From OM182 bacterium MED-G28 (GTDB lineage Bacteria; Pseudomonadota; Gammaproteobacteria; Pseudomonadales; Pseudohongiellaceae), in contig NTJZ01000014.1 of the NCBI GenBank assembly GCA_002457215.1, positions 1 through 64,000 on the forward strand: a DNA stretch of 64,000 nucleotides, in the 5' to 3' direction. The notes under the pieces were generated by a model, which was not told the origin of the DNA, made no database searches, and was given only the letters and a program-made list of their open reading frames with translations. Numbering within the stretch: the first letter of the stretch is position 1; the number at the start of each line of letters is the position of its first letter. Positions 19,309 through 26,965 of this stretch are shown here, piece by piece. The translations under genes and the position numbers were made by a program.

Positions 19309-19604
19309 ATTGTCCTCTATCCCTACCCTTATGCGTGACTATGCATCCGTATTGTACGATAACGCCTTAGCAAAACCCATTTCGCATTGCGCTTGAAATT
19401 TCTATATTGTTTCTGTATCTCAACAAGAACTACAAAACACAAATAGCAAATCTATAATGTTTCAGTTGTTTACACTATTTTCCAAATCGTTCCTCTTTTC
19501 ATTGTGGCGAACGCCGCACTTTGCAAATTTGTAGATAGAGTATTTGGGGGGGTCGAATTGACGGATTCTTAATTTCCATAGACTAAACAGAAAGGCGGAA
19601 ATTT

Positions 19605-19640
19605 ATGAACTTATCGGTTCTAATACTAGTAATTCAATAG
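19605..19640 (+). other. micro-ORF MNLSVLILVIQ, leader-peptide-like
   Basis: The 11-codon frame reads MNLSVLILVIQ and ends in TAG. It is preceded by AAAGGCGGAAATTT, which gives a GGCGG ribosome binding site at a fitting distance. Seven of eleven residues are Leu, Val or Ile, as in ilv-type leader peptides. No attenuator hairpin with a U tract follows, and the next gene is a permease 270 bases away, so chance is a serious alternative. Confidence 0.15.
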
Positions 19641-19723
19641 CCAGCTTTAAGTCCCCATAGAGATATTTAATAGCAGCACTGAAATTAGACTATAATATTG
19701 AAAAATAAATAAGTAAATTCAGC

Positions 19724-19737
19724 TACTTATCTAAGTA
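19724..19737. promoter_or_regulatory. 14-base dyad, possible operator
   Basis: TACTTA and TAAGTA form a perfect inverted repeat around TC. It lies about 170 bases upstream of the TauE/SafE start in an AT-rich region. The size suits a dimeric repressor site, but no regulator gene is adjacent. Confidence 0.2.
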
Positions 19738-19909
19738 AAGTACGGCTGGCTGCAAAGTCCATAAAATACCTTATAAAAGGATTGTTTAATGCGCATAATT
19801 TTAGACTCTTTTACAGGGTATTTTTAAGCCAAGAACACCTAAAATTTGCTTTTGCCATGCTTGCCGTAACATAAAATACATCACCCGACACAAACTCAAA
19901 GGAATTTCC

Positions 19910-20668
19910 TTGCAATTAGACCTTTTTTCAATAGTGATTCTCAGTTTAACCGGTTTTATCGCTGGCGGTATTAACACTGTCGCAGGTGGTGGGTCCAACT
20001 TGACCCTACCTGCTCTAATGATGTTTGGCCTGCCGGCGGACATTGCTAATGGAACTAATCGCGTTGCAATTTTAATGCAGTCTATAGTCGGAGTAGCCGG
20101 ATACGATAAGCATGACACTTTAGACCGGCCCGCCATAATTCCGATTCTCATACCTACAGTTATAGGTGGCATTATCGGAGCGGTCGTCGCTGCAGTAATT
20201 CCAAACGCATTTTTGAAACCAATCTTGTTGGGCACCATTCTTACAATGTCTGTGATCATTCTTATAAAACCCGATTTTATAGCTCCTCCTCCCGGGACGC
20301 CGACGAAATCTCCTACAGAACATCCCGGGGCCTGGTGGGGCTTATTCGCAGCCGGGCTATATGGCGGCTTTATTCAAGCAGGAGTTGGATTCATCCTGTT
20401 AGCTGCACTTTCTGGAGGTCTACGTTACGACTTAATAAGAGCTAATGCTTTAAAAATGGCCTGTGCTTTAGCATTTACGATAGCAGCAGTAGGGGTATTC
20501 ATCGTATTCGATCAAGTGTGGTGGGCTCCGGGAATTATTCTTGCAATCGGATCTATGGCCGGCGCTCACTTGGCAGTAAAGGTAGCCGTTAAGGCTTCTC
20601 AAGAAAGTATAAAATGGTTTCTTTTTGCAATGACACTTTGTGCAGTAATCGGCGGATTTCTTTTCTAA
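19910..20668 (+). CDS. TauE/SafE-family sulfite/organosulfur anion permease
   Basis: This inner-membrane protein of the TauE/SafE (DUF81) family is 252 residues long with about eight hydrophobic segments in two repeats. The N-terminal GGINTVAGGGSNLTLPAL and the second-half AGLYGGFIQAGVGFILLAAL are the paired family motifs. Members export or import sulfite, sulfoacetate or related anions. The specificity cannot be read. The start is a TTG with AAAGGA 7 bases upstream. A large non-coding region precedes it and slyX converges on it, so it is probably a single-gene unit. Confidence 0.87.
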   Translation: MQLDLFSIVILSLTGFIAGGINTVAGGGSNLTLPALMMFGLPADIANGTNRVAILMQSIVGVAGYDKHDTLDRPAIIPILIPTVIGGIIGAVVAAVIPNAFLKPILLGTILTMSVIILIKPDFIAPPPGTPTKSPTEHPGAWWGLFAAGLYGGFIQAGVGFILLAALSGGLRYDLIRANALKMACALAFTIAAVGVFIVFDQVWWAPGIILAIGSMAGAHLAVKVAVKASQESIKWFLFAMTLCAVIGGFLF

Positions 20669-20710
20669 AATTGGGTCATTTTTCAAATCCAAAAGTAGTA
20701 AAGAGGCTAA

Positions 20711-20923
20711 CTAATAATGAGGAGGTATTTCATTTTTAGAATCTTGCGCTCCAGAAACTGACTGATCGTCAACAATTTCTAATACATGAGACTTAATCTG
20801 CGATACTTCTTGAATGAGCTGGTTAATCTGTTTCTGCTGCCTTACTACTGCATTATTCAACTCATTCAATAAATCTTCTTGAAAACTGAATTTACTCTCA
20901 AGATCAATAAGTTTTTTTTCCAT
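20711..20923 (-). CDS. slyX: SlyX family protein
   Basis: This is a 70-residue coiled-coil protein of unknown function. The heptad-like stretch LIDLESKFSFQEDLLNELNNAVVRQQKQI and the C-terminal ending PPHY are diagnostic of SlyX; the E. coli protein also ends PPPHY. The start ATG has GGAG 6 bases upstream. In E. coli the gene sits near slyD and fkpA. Here it stands between a permease and a desaturase gene, so the context gives no clue to its role. Confidence 0.9.
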   Translation of the reverse strand: MEKKLIDLESKFSFQEDLLNELNNAVVRQQKQINQLIQEVSQIKSHVLEIVDDQSVSGAQDSKNEIPPHY

Positions 20924-21145
20924 AATCTACTCCATTATCTTCATTTAATGATTCTGCCTATGATAATCCCTCAACTAATAATCAACTTCTCTCTTGCTGC
21001 ATATTACAAAGGTGTATTAATCTTTCTAATTCAATAATCGATACTAATTACTTAGTAACCTAAAGTATGCTGATTAACGATACTATACTCGAAGCGCAAC
21101 TCAGTCAGCCAAGCTATAATTGCATCAGCTAAGGAAAACCCAAGC

Positions 21146-22291
21146 ATGGACAAAGCCCCGATTAACTGGACCAATACGGTGCTCTTCACGACTACCCCGG
21201 TATTCGCAATTACTCTGGTACCACTCTATGGCTACTTTTATGGCTATGATCTCTATGAGTGGATAGTATTTATCTTATTAATGGCTTTTTGTGGAATGTC
21301 TATTACTGGGGGCTATCACAGGCTCTGGTCTCACAAAACCTACCGCGCGCATCCCTCTCTCCGTTTTATTTTCGCAATTGGCGGCGCCTGTGCAGTGCAA
21401 AATGATATATTGCATTGGGTGTCAGATCACAGGCGACATCACCGATATGTCGATAACAATGATCGAGACCCCTACTCAGCAGGTAAAGGGTTTTGGTTTT
21501 CACATATTGGATGGATATTAAGGGACTACAAAAGTGCGACAAATGATTTCTCTAATGTTAAAGACTTACGGGAAGACCCTATTGTTTGCTGGCAACATAC
21601 TCATTATTTAAAACTGGTCCTTATTACCAACATAGGTGTCCCTGCATTTCTAGGCTATCTGCATGGCGACATCATCGCCTGTTTGCTACTAGGGGGGTTA
21701 TTGCGCTTGGTACTAAGCCAGCATGCCACGTACTTGATCAATTCCTTAGCCCATATGTGGGGGCAACAAACCTATAGTGATAGCAGCTCAGCAAGAGATA
21801 ATTCATGGTTAGCGCTAATAACTTATGGTGAGGGTTATCATAACTATCATCATACCTTTCAATGGGATTATCGAAATGGCGTTAAGTGGTGGCACTATGA
21901 CCCAACCAAGTGGATGATAAGACTTTGTTCTCTCGTTGGTTTAACTCAAGATTTAAAGCGCTCTACTCTGGCACAAATTGAGGAAGCAAAACTGGAAATG
22001 CAATATCGAATTGCGACTGAGCGCTGTGAATTACTCAACATTCCTGAAAACTGGCGTTTATGTCTCAAACAAGAATATGAACAATTTTTGGAAACACTCC
22101 AACTATGGACCGATCATCGCCAAGCTTGGTATGAAGCTAAAGGAAAGAAAATCCAACGGTCATTGGAGCATTGGGATCAGTTACAGGTCAGGGACAAATA
22201 CAAAGAGGTACAATATAGTCTCAAGATTCAAAGGCGTCGCTGGCAAAAAATACTAAGGAACCTGGGTGAACCCTTTCCGAATCCAGCCTAA
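21146..22291 (+). CDS. membrane acyl-CoA/fatty acid delta-9-type desaturase
   Basis: This membrane di-iron desaturase introduces a double bond into saturated acyl chains and so adjusts membrane fluidity. The three histidine boxes are complete: HRLWSH (H58, H63), HRRHH (H95, H98, H99) and HNYHH (H232, H235, H236). Four membrane segments surround them. About 110 C-terminal residues form a charged, helical, cytosolic extension. The 381-residue size and the extension remind me of Pseudomonas DesB, an inducible acyl-CoA desaturase, but a DesT-type regulator is not adjacent. AAGGAAAA is the ribosome binding site. Confidence 0.9.
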   Translation: MDKAPINWTNTVLFTTTPVFAITLVPLYGYFYGYDLYEWIVFILLMAFCGMSITGGYHRLWSHKTYRAHPSLRFIFAIGGACAVQNDILHWVSDHRRHHRYVDNNDRDPYSAGKGFWFSHIGWILRDYKSATNDFSNVKDLREDPIVCWQHTHYLKLVLITNIGVPAFLGYLHGDIIACLLLGGLLRLVLSQHATYLINSLAHMWGQQTYSDSSSARDNSWLALITYGEGYHNYHHTFQWDYRNGVKWWHYDPTKWMIRLCSLVGLTQDLKRSTLAQIEEAKLEMQYRIATERCELLNIPENWRLCLKQEYEQFLETLQLWTDHRQAWYEAKGKKIQRSLEHWDQLQVRDKYKEVQYSLKIQRRRWQKILRNLGEPFPNPA

Positions 22292-22453
22292 TTGATGAAC
22301 TTCTTAAGTAGACGCCTTTTAAGTTCGTAAGTTATAGTCATCATAGCTTTGATCAAAATATTGCGCACTTACGACAGAATAGCCGAAATAAGCAGAATAA
22401 GGCGGATTTCGCACCCTTACAGATGATTAACGCACGATTTAGGACGGAATAAC

Positions 22454-22963
22454 ATGCTTCTCTTACGACGAATACAAACAACGATTGCTCTTCTGTTGGT
22501 TCTAGTTGGCTCAACAGCTTTTGCGGTGGAAGAAGGAGACAAAGTCCCTGCTTTTGATTTTGCATCTATCTATGCCGACAAGCCAAACATAAACCTTGAA
22601 GGCCTCGAGGGTAAGACTCTATTTATCGATTTTTGGGCGTCATGGTGCGCTCCTTGTGTTCTGTCTCTTCCGCTATACAATGAGATGTATCACAAGTACA
22701 AAGATCAAGGCTTGGAAGTAATAGCTATAAACGTGGACAACCCAATCGAAGATGGACTGGATTTCTTATTAGACACGCCTTTGGATTTTCTAATCCCTCA
22801 GGACCCCGAAGGAGATGCAGCTGAACTCTTTGGTGTTATTGGGATGCCTTCCTCATATTTAATCTCGCCCGACGGCAACGTCGAACTTGTTCATATGGGT
22901 TTTCGTAGCGGCGATATGGAAATTCTCGAAGAAGAAGTAAAGAAAGTACTAGCGAGCGATTAG
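22454..22963 (+). CDS. periplasmic TlpA-like thioredoxin-family protein
   Basis: This is a 169-residue thioredoxin-fold protein with a Sec signal peptide (hydrophobic residues 9-20, cleavage near AFA at 24). The redox motif WCAPC has C65 and C68, in the TlpA/ResA-type context FIDFWASWCAPC. The cis-proline loop is VIGMPSSYLI. It probably reduces or forms a disulfide in a partner protein. It is the first gene of a tight cluster: the next gene, a small lipoprotein with a CxC tail, starts four bases after its stop and is the obvious candidate partner. The function of the cluster is not known to me. Confidence 0.88.
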   Translation: MLLLRRIQTTIALLLVLVGSTAFAVEEGDKVPAFDFASIYADKPNINLEGLEGKTLFIDFWASWCAPCVLSLPLYNEMYHKYKDQGLEVIAINVDNPIEDGLDFLLDTPLDFLIPQDPEGDAAELFGVIGMPSSYLISPDGNVELVHMGFRSGDMEILEEEVKKVLASD

Positions 22964-22966
22964 TTT

Positions 22967-23185
22967 ATGTCCACTGCTCGATCTCTAGTTACCATAATTC
23001 TGGCTGTTTCGTTGCTATCGGCTTGTTCTCAGGTTCGCCCCTGGGAGAGAGGTTACCTCGCCAGAAAAGAAATGGCCTGGGATACAGATGCCCTGGAAAG
23101 TGCGCTTAATGATCATATCTTTTTTAGTAAGGAAGCAGCGTCCGGCGGCGATAACGCTGCCGGTGGTGGATGCGGCTGCAATTAA
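22967..23185 (+). CDS. DUF4266 small lipoprotein with C-terminal GGGCGCN
   Basis: This is a 72-residue lipoprotein. The signal with lipobox LLSAC puts the lipidated cysteine at residue 20. The mature part has the conserved RPWERGYLARKEMAW block that defines DUF4266, then an acidic helix and a glycine-rich tail ending GGGCGCN (C69 and C71). The CxC tail could bind a metal or carry a disulfide acted on by the preceding thioredoxin-like protein; this is inference. The gene sits between the TlpA-like and DUF3570 genes with gaps of 3 and 37 bases. Function unknown. Confidence 0.85.
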   Translation: MSTARSLVTIILAVSLLSACSQVRPWERGYLARKEMAWDTDALESALNDHIFFSKEAASGGDNAAGGGCGCN

Positions 23186-23222
23186 CGCTTAGCGTTTATC
23201 TCCCTCCATCATTGCCAGTTCA

Positions 23223-24380
23223 ATGAAACCAAAACCTTCACGTAGCCTCATTGCCCTTTCGACTTCGGCTCTAGCATTGCCCGGAATCTCTGTTGCAGAT
23301 GCTCCGCCGACTCAAAGTACAGCCTCCTATAAGATTTCGAATTACCAAGAAGATGACCTTTCTCGAAGTGAGGCGCCTTTTGGGGATCTCGACAGGTATG
23401 ATATCGATGTACACCAATTCAAACTTATCAGCCCAGTAGGCAGAAATTTTTCTGTAAATATTGATGCTAATTACGAAACACTAACTGGTGCATCGCCCTG
23501 GTTTACGAGTGTTGGCCTTGATGGTGACCCAGACGTGAACTTAAGTGGAGCTAGCGGCATAAGAGATAAACGAACCGAGGTTTCTATTGGTGCCAGATAC
23601 TATCTAGAAAATGGCAGCATTGGCAGCAACATAGGCTACTCGGAGGAGGATGACTACAGAGCTAGTTATGTGGGCTTCAGTGGTGAAAGACATTTCAATA
23701 ACGATCTCACTACCGTTTCGCTAGCATTCAGTCACTCAGCAGACGATATTTTCCCCACAGATGCGGAACTCTTCGGTCGTGTCATCAGCGAAAGCAAATA
23801 CTCTTCGTCAGCGGTGATTTCAGTTAGCCAAATTATTAATCAGTTTTCAACGATAAGAACAGCGTTCAGCACGACTGAACAACGTGGTTTTTTATCAGAC
23901 CCTTACAAACTAATTGATTTCCGACCAGATAATAAAACTCAACTTGCTTGGTCAAATTCGTATAGACGATTTTTTGTAGACAGAAATGCGGCACTGCATC
24001 TAAACTATCGATTCTACCACGATGATTTCGGCATTAGCTCGCATACGATTGATACCTCATGGTTTCAGAATCTCGGGCGCAATTACCAACTAGTCCCAAG
24101 CATTCGCTATTATAGTCAATCTGCTGCAGATTTTTTTACAAATATCGACGACTTCTTAAAACCGCTCAACGAATACCAATCGAGTGATTACAGACTTGCT
24201 GCTTTTGGAGCCATAAGTGGCAGTCTAAGTTTAGTAGCAAATTTTGGTAATTGGACGGCAACGCTGACCGCTGAACGGTATGTTGCAAGTGACAAATATG
24301 CAGCCTATAAAGTTAATCAACCAAGTACAGCATTAGTGAAGTATAATCGTGTTTCTCTTGGGTTTGATTATTCTTTCTGA
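23223..24380 (+). CDS. DUF3570 predicted outer-membrane beta-barrel protein
   Basis: The 385-residue protein has a signal peptide (cleavage near ISVADA, residue 26-27) and alternating hydrophobic beta strands rich in aromatic residues. It ends DYSF, with the C-terminal phenylalanine typical of BAM-assembled barrels. Two [ST]GAS motifs are visible at residues 88-91 and 108-111. The first reads E85-T-L-T-G-A-S91, close to the D-x-x-[ST]-G-A-[ST] sequence that ApbE modifies with FMN. An apbE gene follows 35 bases downstream. Whether the barrel is flavinylated is unproven. The family assignment comes from sequence character and neighbours, and the function is unknown. Confidence 0.8.
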   Translation: MKPKPSRSLIALSTSALALPGISVADAPPTQSTASYKISNYQEDDLSRSEAPFGDLDRYDIDVHQFKLISPVGRNFSVNIDANYETLTGASPWFTSVGLDGDPDVNLSGASGIRDKRTEVSIGARYYLENGSIGSNIGYSEEDDYRASYVGFSGERHFNNDLTTVSLAFSHSADDIFPTDAELFGRVISESKYSSSAVISVSQIINQFSTIRTAFSTTEQRGFLSDPYKLIDFRPDNKTQLAWSNSYRRFFVDRNAALHLNYRFYHDDFGISSHTIDTSWFQNLGRNYQLVPSIRYYSQSAADFFTNIDDFLKPLNEYQSSDYRLAAFGAISGSLSLVANFGNWTATLTAERYVASDKYAAYKVNQPSTALVKYNRVSLGFDYSF

Positions 24381-24415
24381 TTTTATTCTCTTTTTCCTAA
24401 ATTTTAGTAAATCTT

Positions 24416-25339
24416 ATGCCACTTACACTTAGACGACTTTCTTTCCAAGCCATGGGCAGTCCTTGCGAGATCCAAATCTATGAGGAGTCTCGAATTAGTG
24501 CGAAAAAGATAACCCAAATCCTTTCTAGTGAAGTATCGCGTTTAGAAAGAAAATATTCACGCTTTATCCCTAAGAGCTTTTTGTCAGAAATTAATTATTC
24601 TGCTGGCAATAGTATGGGCATTAAAATAGACAAAGAAACACGTGCGCTCTTCGATCATGCACTAAGTTGTTTTGAACAGAGTCATGGACATTTCGATATT
24701 ACTGCCGGCGTGCTAAATAATATCTGGGATTTTCAAAAAAAAATAATACCAACAGAATCACAAATTAATGAGTTATTACCTTCAATCGGATTCAATAAAC
24801 TGCAATGGCGGGGGTCTCGGCTATATATGCCGGCAAATATGACGATTGATTTTGGTGGGATAGTCAAAGAATATGCTGCTGATGCCGCAGCACGGCTTGC
24901 TCGCAAAATCGACGTACAATATGGATTAGTGAATCTTGGAGGTGACTTCGCAATAATAGGCCCGCAGCCTGATAATCAACCTTGGCCTATAGGGGTAGCT
25001 GATCCGAAGAATCGAAAAGCGCTTATTGCTAAGATCGATGCATTAGAGGGTGGGGTTGCATCAAGTGGAGACTATGAACGCTATTTCGCTCATCAAGGTA
25101 AGCGTTATAGTCATATTTTAAACCCCAAAACTGGGTGGCCATCGGCAGGACTAAGAGCGGTTAGTGTTGCCGCCAATCTCTGCACAGTAGCTGGCTCAAT
25201 TGCAACTACAGCTATGATAAAAGAAGAATCCGAAGCGATAAAATGGCTCGAAGATTCTGGTTTATCCTATATTGCCATGAATCAGAACGAAGAAATTATT
25301 CGTAATGGGTGGCAAGAACCTTCTGCCACCGCAGAATAA
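24416..25339 (+). CDS. apbE: ApbE-family FAD:protein FMN transferase, variant
   Basis: ApbE enzymes split FAD and attach FMN to a Ser/Thr of target proteins, normally in the periplasm. Family motifs are present: QAMGSPCEIQI at the N-terminus, DFGGIVKEYAAD (145-156), LVNLGGDF, SSGDYERYF and HILNPKTGWPS. Two things are unusual. No signal peptide is present and none can be gained upstream because a stop lies a few codons before the ATG. Also, the segment CTVAGSIATTA (256-266) has glycine where most ApbE proteins have the metal-binding aspartate of an ADALATA-type motif. It is the last gene of the TlpA-like/DUF4266/DUF3570 cluster, and the likely target is the DUF3570 protein. Confidence 0.88.
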   Translation: MPLTLRRLSFQAMGSPCEIQIYEESRISAKKITQILSSEVSRLERKYSRFIPKSFLSEINYSAGNSMGIKIDKETRALFDHALSCFEQSHGHFDITAGVLNNIWDFQKKIIPTESQINELLPSIGFNKLQWRGSRLYMPANMTIDFGGIVKEYAADAAARLARKIDVQYGLVNLGGDFAIIGPQPDNQPWPIGVADPKNRKALIAKIDALEGGVASSGDYERYFAHQGKRYSHILNPKTGWPSAGLRAVSVAANLCTVAGSIATTAMIKEESEAIKWLEDSGLSYIAMNQNEEIIRNGWQEPSATAE

Positions 25340-25358
25340 ACCTATACGGACTACAAAC

Positions 25359-26351
25359 CTAATAAATAAGCTCGAGCGACGGCTCATCCAAGGCAGCTAA
25401 TTGCTCTCTCAACTCCAATATATGCTCCGACCAATAGCGTTGAGTATTAAACCAAGGAAAGCTTTGGGGAAATGCAGGATCTTCCCAACGTCTCGCTAAC
25501 CAGGCACTGTAATTCATGATTCTCAAGGTTCTCAAACTTTCAACTAGTGGAAGCTCGTTAGCTTTGAAATCGTAAAACTCGTTGTAACCTTCTGCCAACT
25601 CAAGCAATTGAGCTTGACGCTGATTTCTATCCCCTGACAGCATCATCCACAAGTCCTGCATAGCAGGTCCCATCATAGTATCGTCAAAATCCACAAAATT
25701 AGGCATATTATCTTTCCATAAAATATTACCTGGGTGACAATCCCCATGTATGCGTAATAAATTTAACGCTCCATGCTCATCAAATCGTTGCTGTACTCGG
25801 TTTATTAAATCTTGACTCAATGATTCGTATGCAGGAATTAGATCCATAGGGATAAAATCATTCTCAAGAAGAAATTTTCTGCTGTCTATCGCAAATTTCT
25901 CAACTGATATTTGTGCCCGCTCTTTAAAGGTTGTCATGGCACCTACTGCGTGAATTCTTCCGATAAACCTTCCCATTACAAGCAAATTATCTAAATTATC
26001 TAGCTCTGGGGGTCTACCAATAAACAAAGGGAATGCCGCGAGTTGAAAATTTTCATAGGTGTGCAGAGTGCCCGCTTCATTTACTGGAAGCGGTGGAACT
26101 ACCGGAATTTCCATATCACTGAGTTCCTGAGCAAAACAATGCTCTTCATAAATTTGGTCTGTGGTCCATCGCTCGGGACGATAGAACTTCACTACAATCG
26201 ACCCGCCTTCAATTAAACCAATTTGATAGACGCGATTTTCATAGCTGTTAAGTGCAAAGATACGAGCGTCGGGTTGAAAACCGAGACTTTCAACAGCAGC
26301 CAATACTAGATCGGGAGTTAAGCGAGCATAAGGATGGTTGTAGTCCATCAC
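25359..26351 (-). CDS. srkA: stress response kinase A (SrkA/RdoA/YihE)
   Basis: This cytoplasmic Ser/Thr kinase with a choline-kinase-like fold protects against stress-induced death in E. coli. The 330-residue protein shows LNSYENRVYQIG near the nucleotide loop, VVKFYRPERW with the ATP-binding lysine, the catalytic loop HGDCHPGNILW, and metal-binding DFDDTMMGPAMQDLWM. Length and motifs match YihE across its length. It converges on apbE with only 19 bases between stops. In E. coli it precedes dsbA; there is no dsbA here. Confidence 0.93.
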   Translation of the reverse strand: MMDYNHPYARLTPDLVLAAVESLGFQPDARIFALNSYENRVYQIGLIEGGSIVVKFYRPERWTTDQIYEEHCFAQELSDMEIPVVPPLPVNEAGTLHTYENFQLAAFPLFIGRPPELDNLDNLLVMGRFIGRIHAVGAMTTFKERAQISVEKFAIDSRKFLLENDFIPMDLIPAYESLSQDLINRVQQRFDEHGALNLLRIHGDCHPGNILWKDNMPNFVDFDDTMMGPAMQDLWMMLSGDRNQRQAQLLELAEGYNEFYDFKANELPLVESLRTLRIMNYSAWLARRWEDPAFPQSFPWFNTQRYWSEHILELREQLAALDEPSLELIY

Positions 26352-26419
26352 TACAACCAGAGAATATTGAAATTGGTTGTTATCTGAAAATAACCAACGA
26401 ACTTACTACTCAGATCCAC

Positions 26420-26755
26420 TTAAGAATCCTGGGTATCAGCCTTAACACCAGCCAAAGAAACAGGGAAAGGAGTAATATTATCCCCATTACTAATCTTGCT
26501 TACCCCAGATTTATCGACCTCATCTATGCGGATAATTGCTTGCATTGGAATGAAGCTTCTGCGTACGCCGTTAAATTCTGCTTTGAGTTTTTCCTCACCT
26601 GGATCTACCACCACTTGAGATTTTTCATTAAATACATATTCTTCAATCTCTATGAAGCCATAAAGATCACTTTGATAAACTTGTTTCACGAATACTTCAT
26701 ACACCTTACCTTTATTGAGGAAGGATATGCGGTAAATCTCCGAAGAATTTCCCAT
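26420..26755 (-). CDS. DUF1820 family protein
   Basis: This is a 111-residue soluble protein of the small DUF1820 family, with the conserved block EIYRISFLNKGKVYEVFVKQVYQSDLYGFIEIEEY at the N-terminus and RRSFIPMQAIIRIDEV in the middle. It has no signal or membrane segment. The C-terminal 25 residues look disordered. It is divergent from miaB, the same arrangement I recall in Pseudomonas. No function is established for the family that I know of. Confidence 0.85.
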   Translation of the reverse strand: MGNSSEIYRISFLNKGKVYEVFVKQVYQSDLYGFIEIEEYVFNEKSQVVVDPGEEKLKAEFNGVRRSFIPMQAIIRIDEVDKSGVSKISNGDNITPFPVSLAGVKADTQDS

Positions 26756-26924
26756 TAAATCAATCTCTTATGTTTTCTAGTGAGGTTTGACGGCTATGCA
26801 TTCAGGAAAACAAGCTGATGCGAGCCCTTCGCTAAACGTTAGCCTAACTGTAATTTCAGGCTAAATCGATGAATTTCAAGCTGCTTTCACCACTTTCTCA
26901 CTTATGAGTTGTGGCGACTGCTGC

Positions 26925-26930
26925 TATAAT
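26925..26930 (+). promoter_or_regulatory. -10 box of a likely miaB promoter
   Basis: A perfect TATAAT lies 35 bases upstream of the miaB start. The -35 position 17 bases upstream holds TTATGA, a poor match, so only the -10 box is confidently proposed. Confidence 0.4.
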
Positions 26931-26965
26931 CCCCTCCTTTTTCAGCCAACAGTCAGTAAACGTAA

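Larger units (their letters stand above)
19309..19909. other. 601-base AT-rich gap, no convincing gene
   Basis: This is the largest non-coding stretch in the window, between nadE (-) and the TauE/SafE gene (+), so it holds both promoters. Three things stand out. The 11-codon micro-ORF at 19605-19640 codes almost only Leu, Val and Ile after its first residues. A perfect 14-base dyad lies at 19724-19737. There is a run of seven G near 19544. A TATAAT at 19691-19696 has no good -35 box. No tRNA-like or terminator structure was recognised. Confidence 0.6.
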
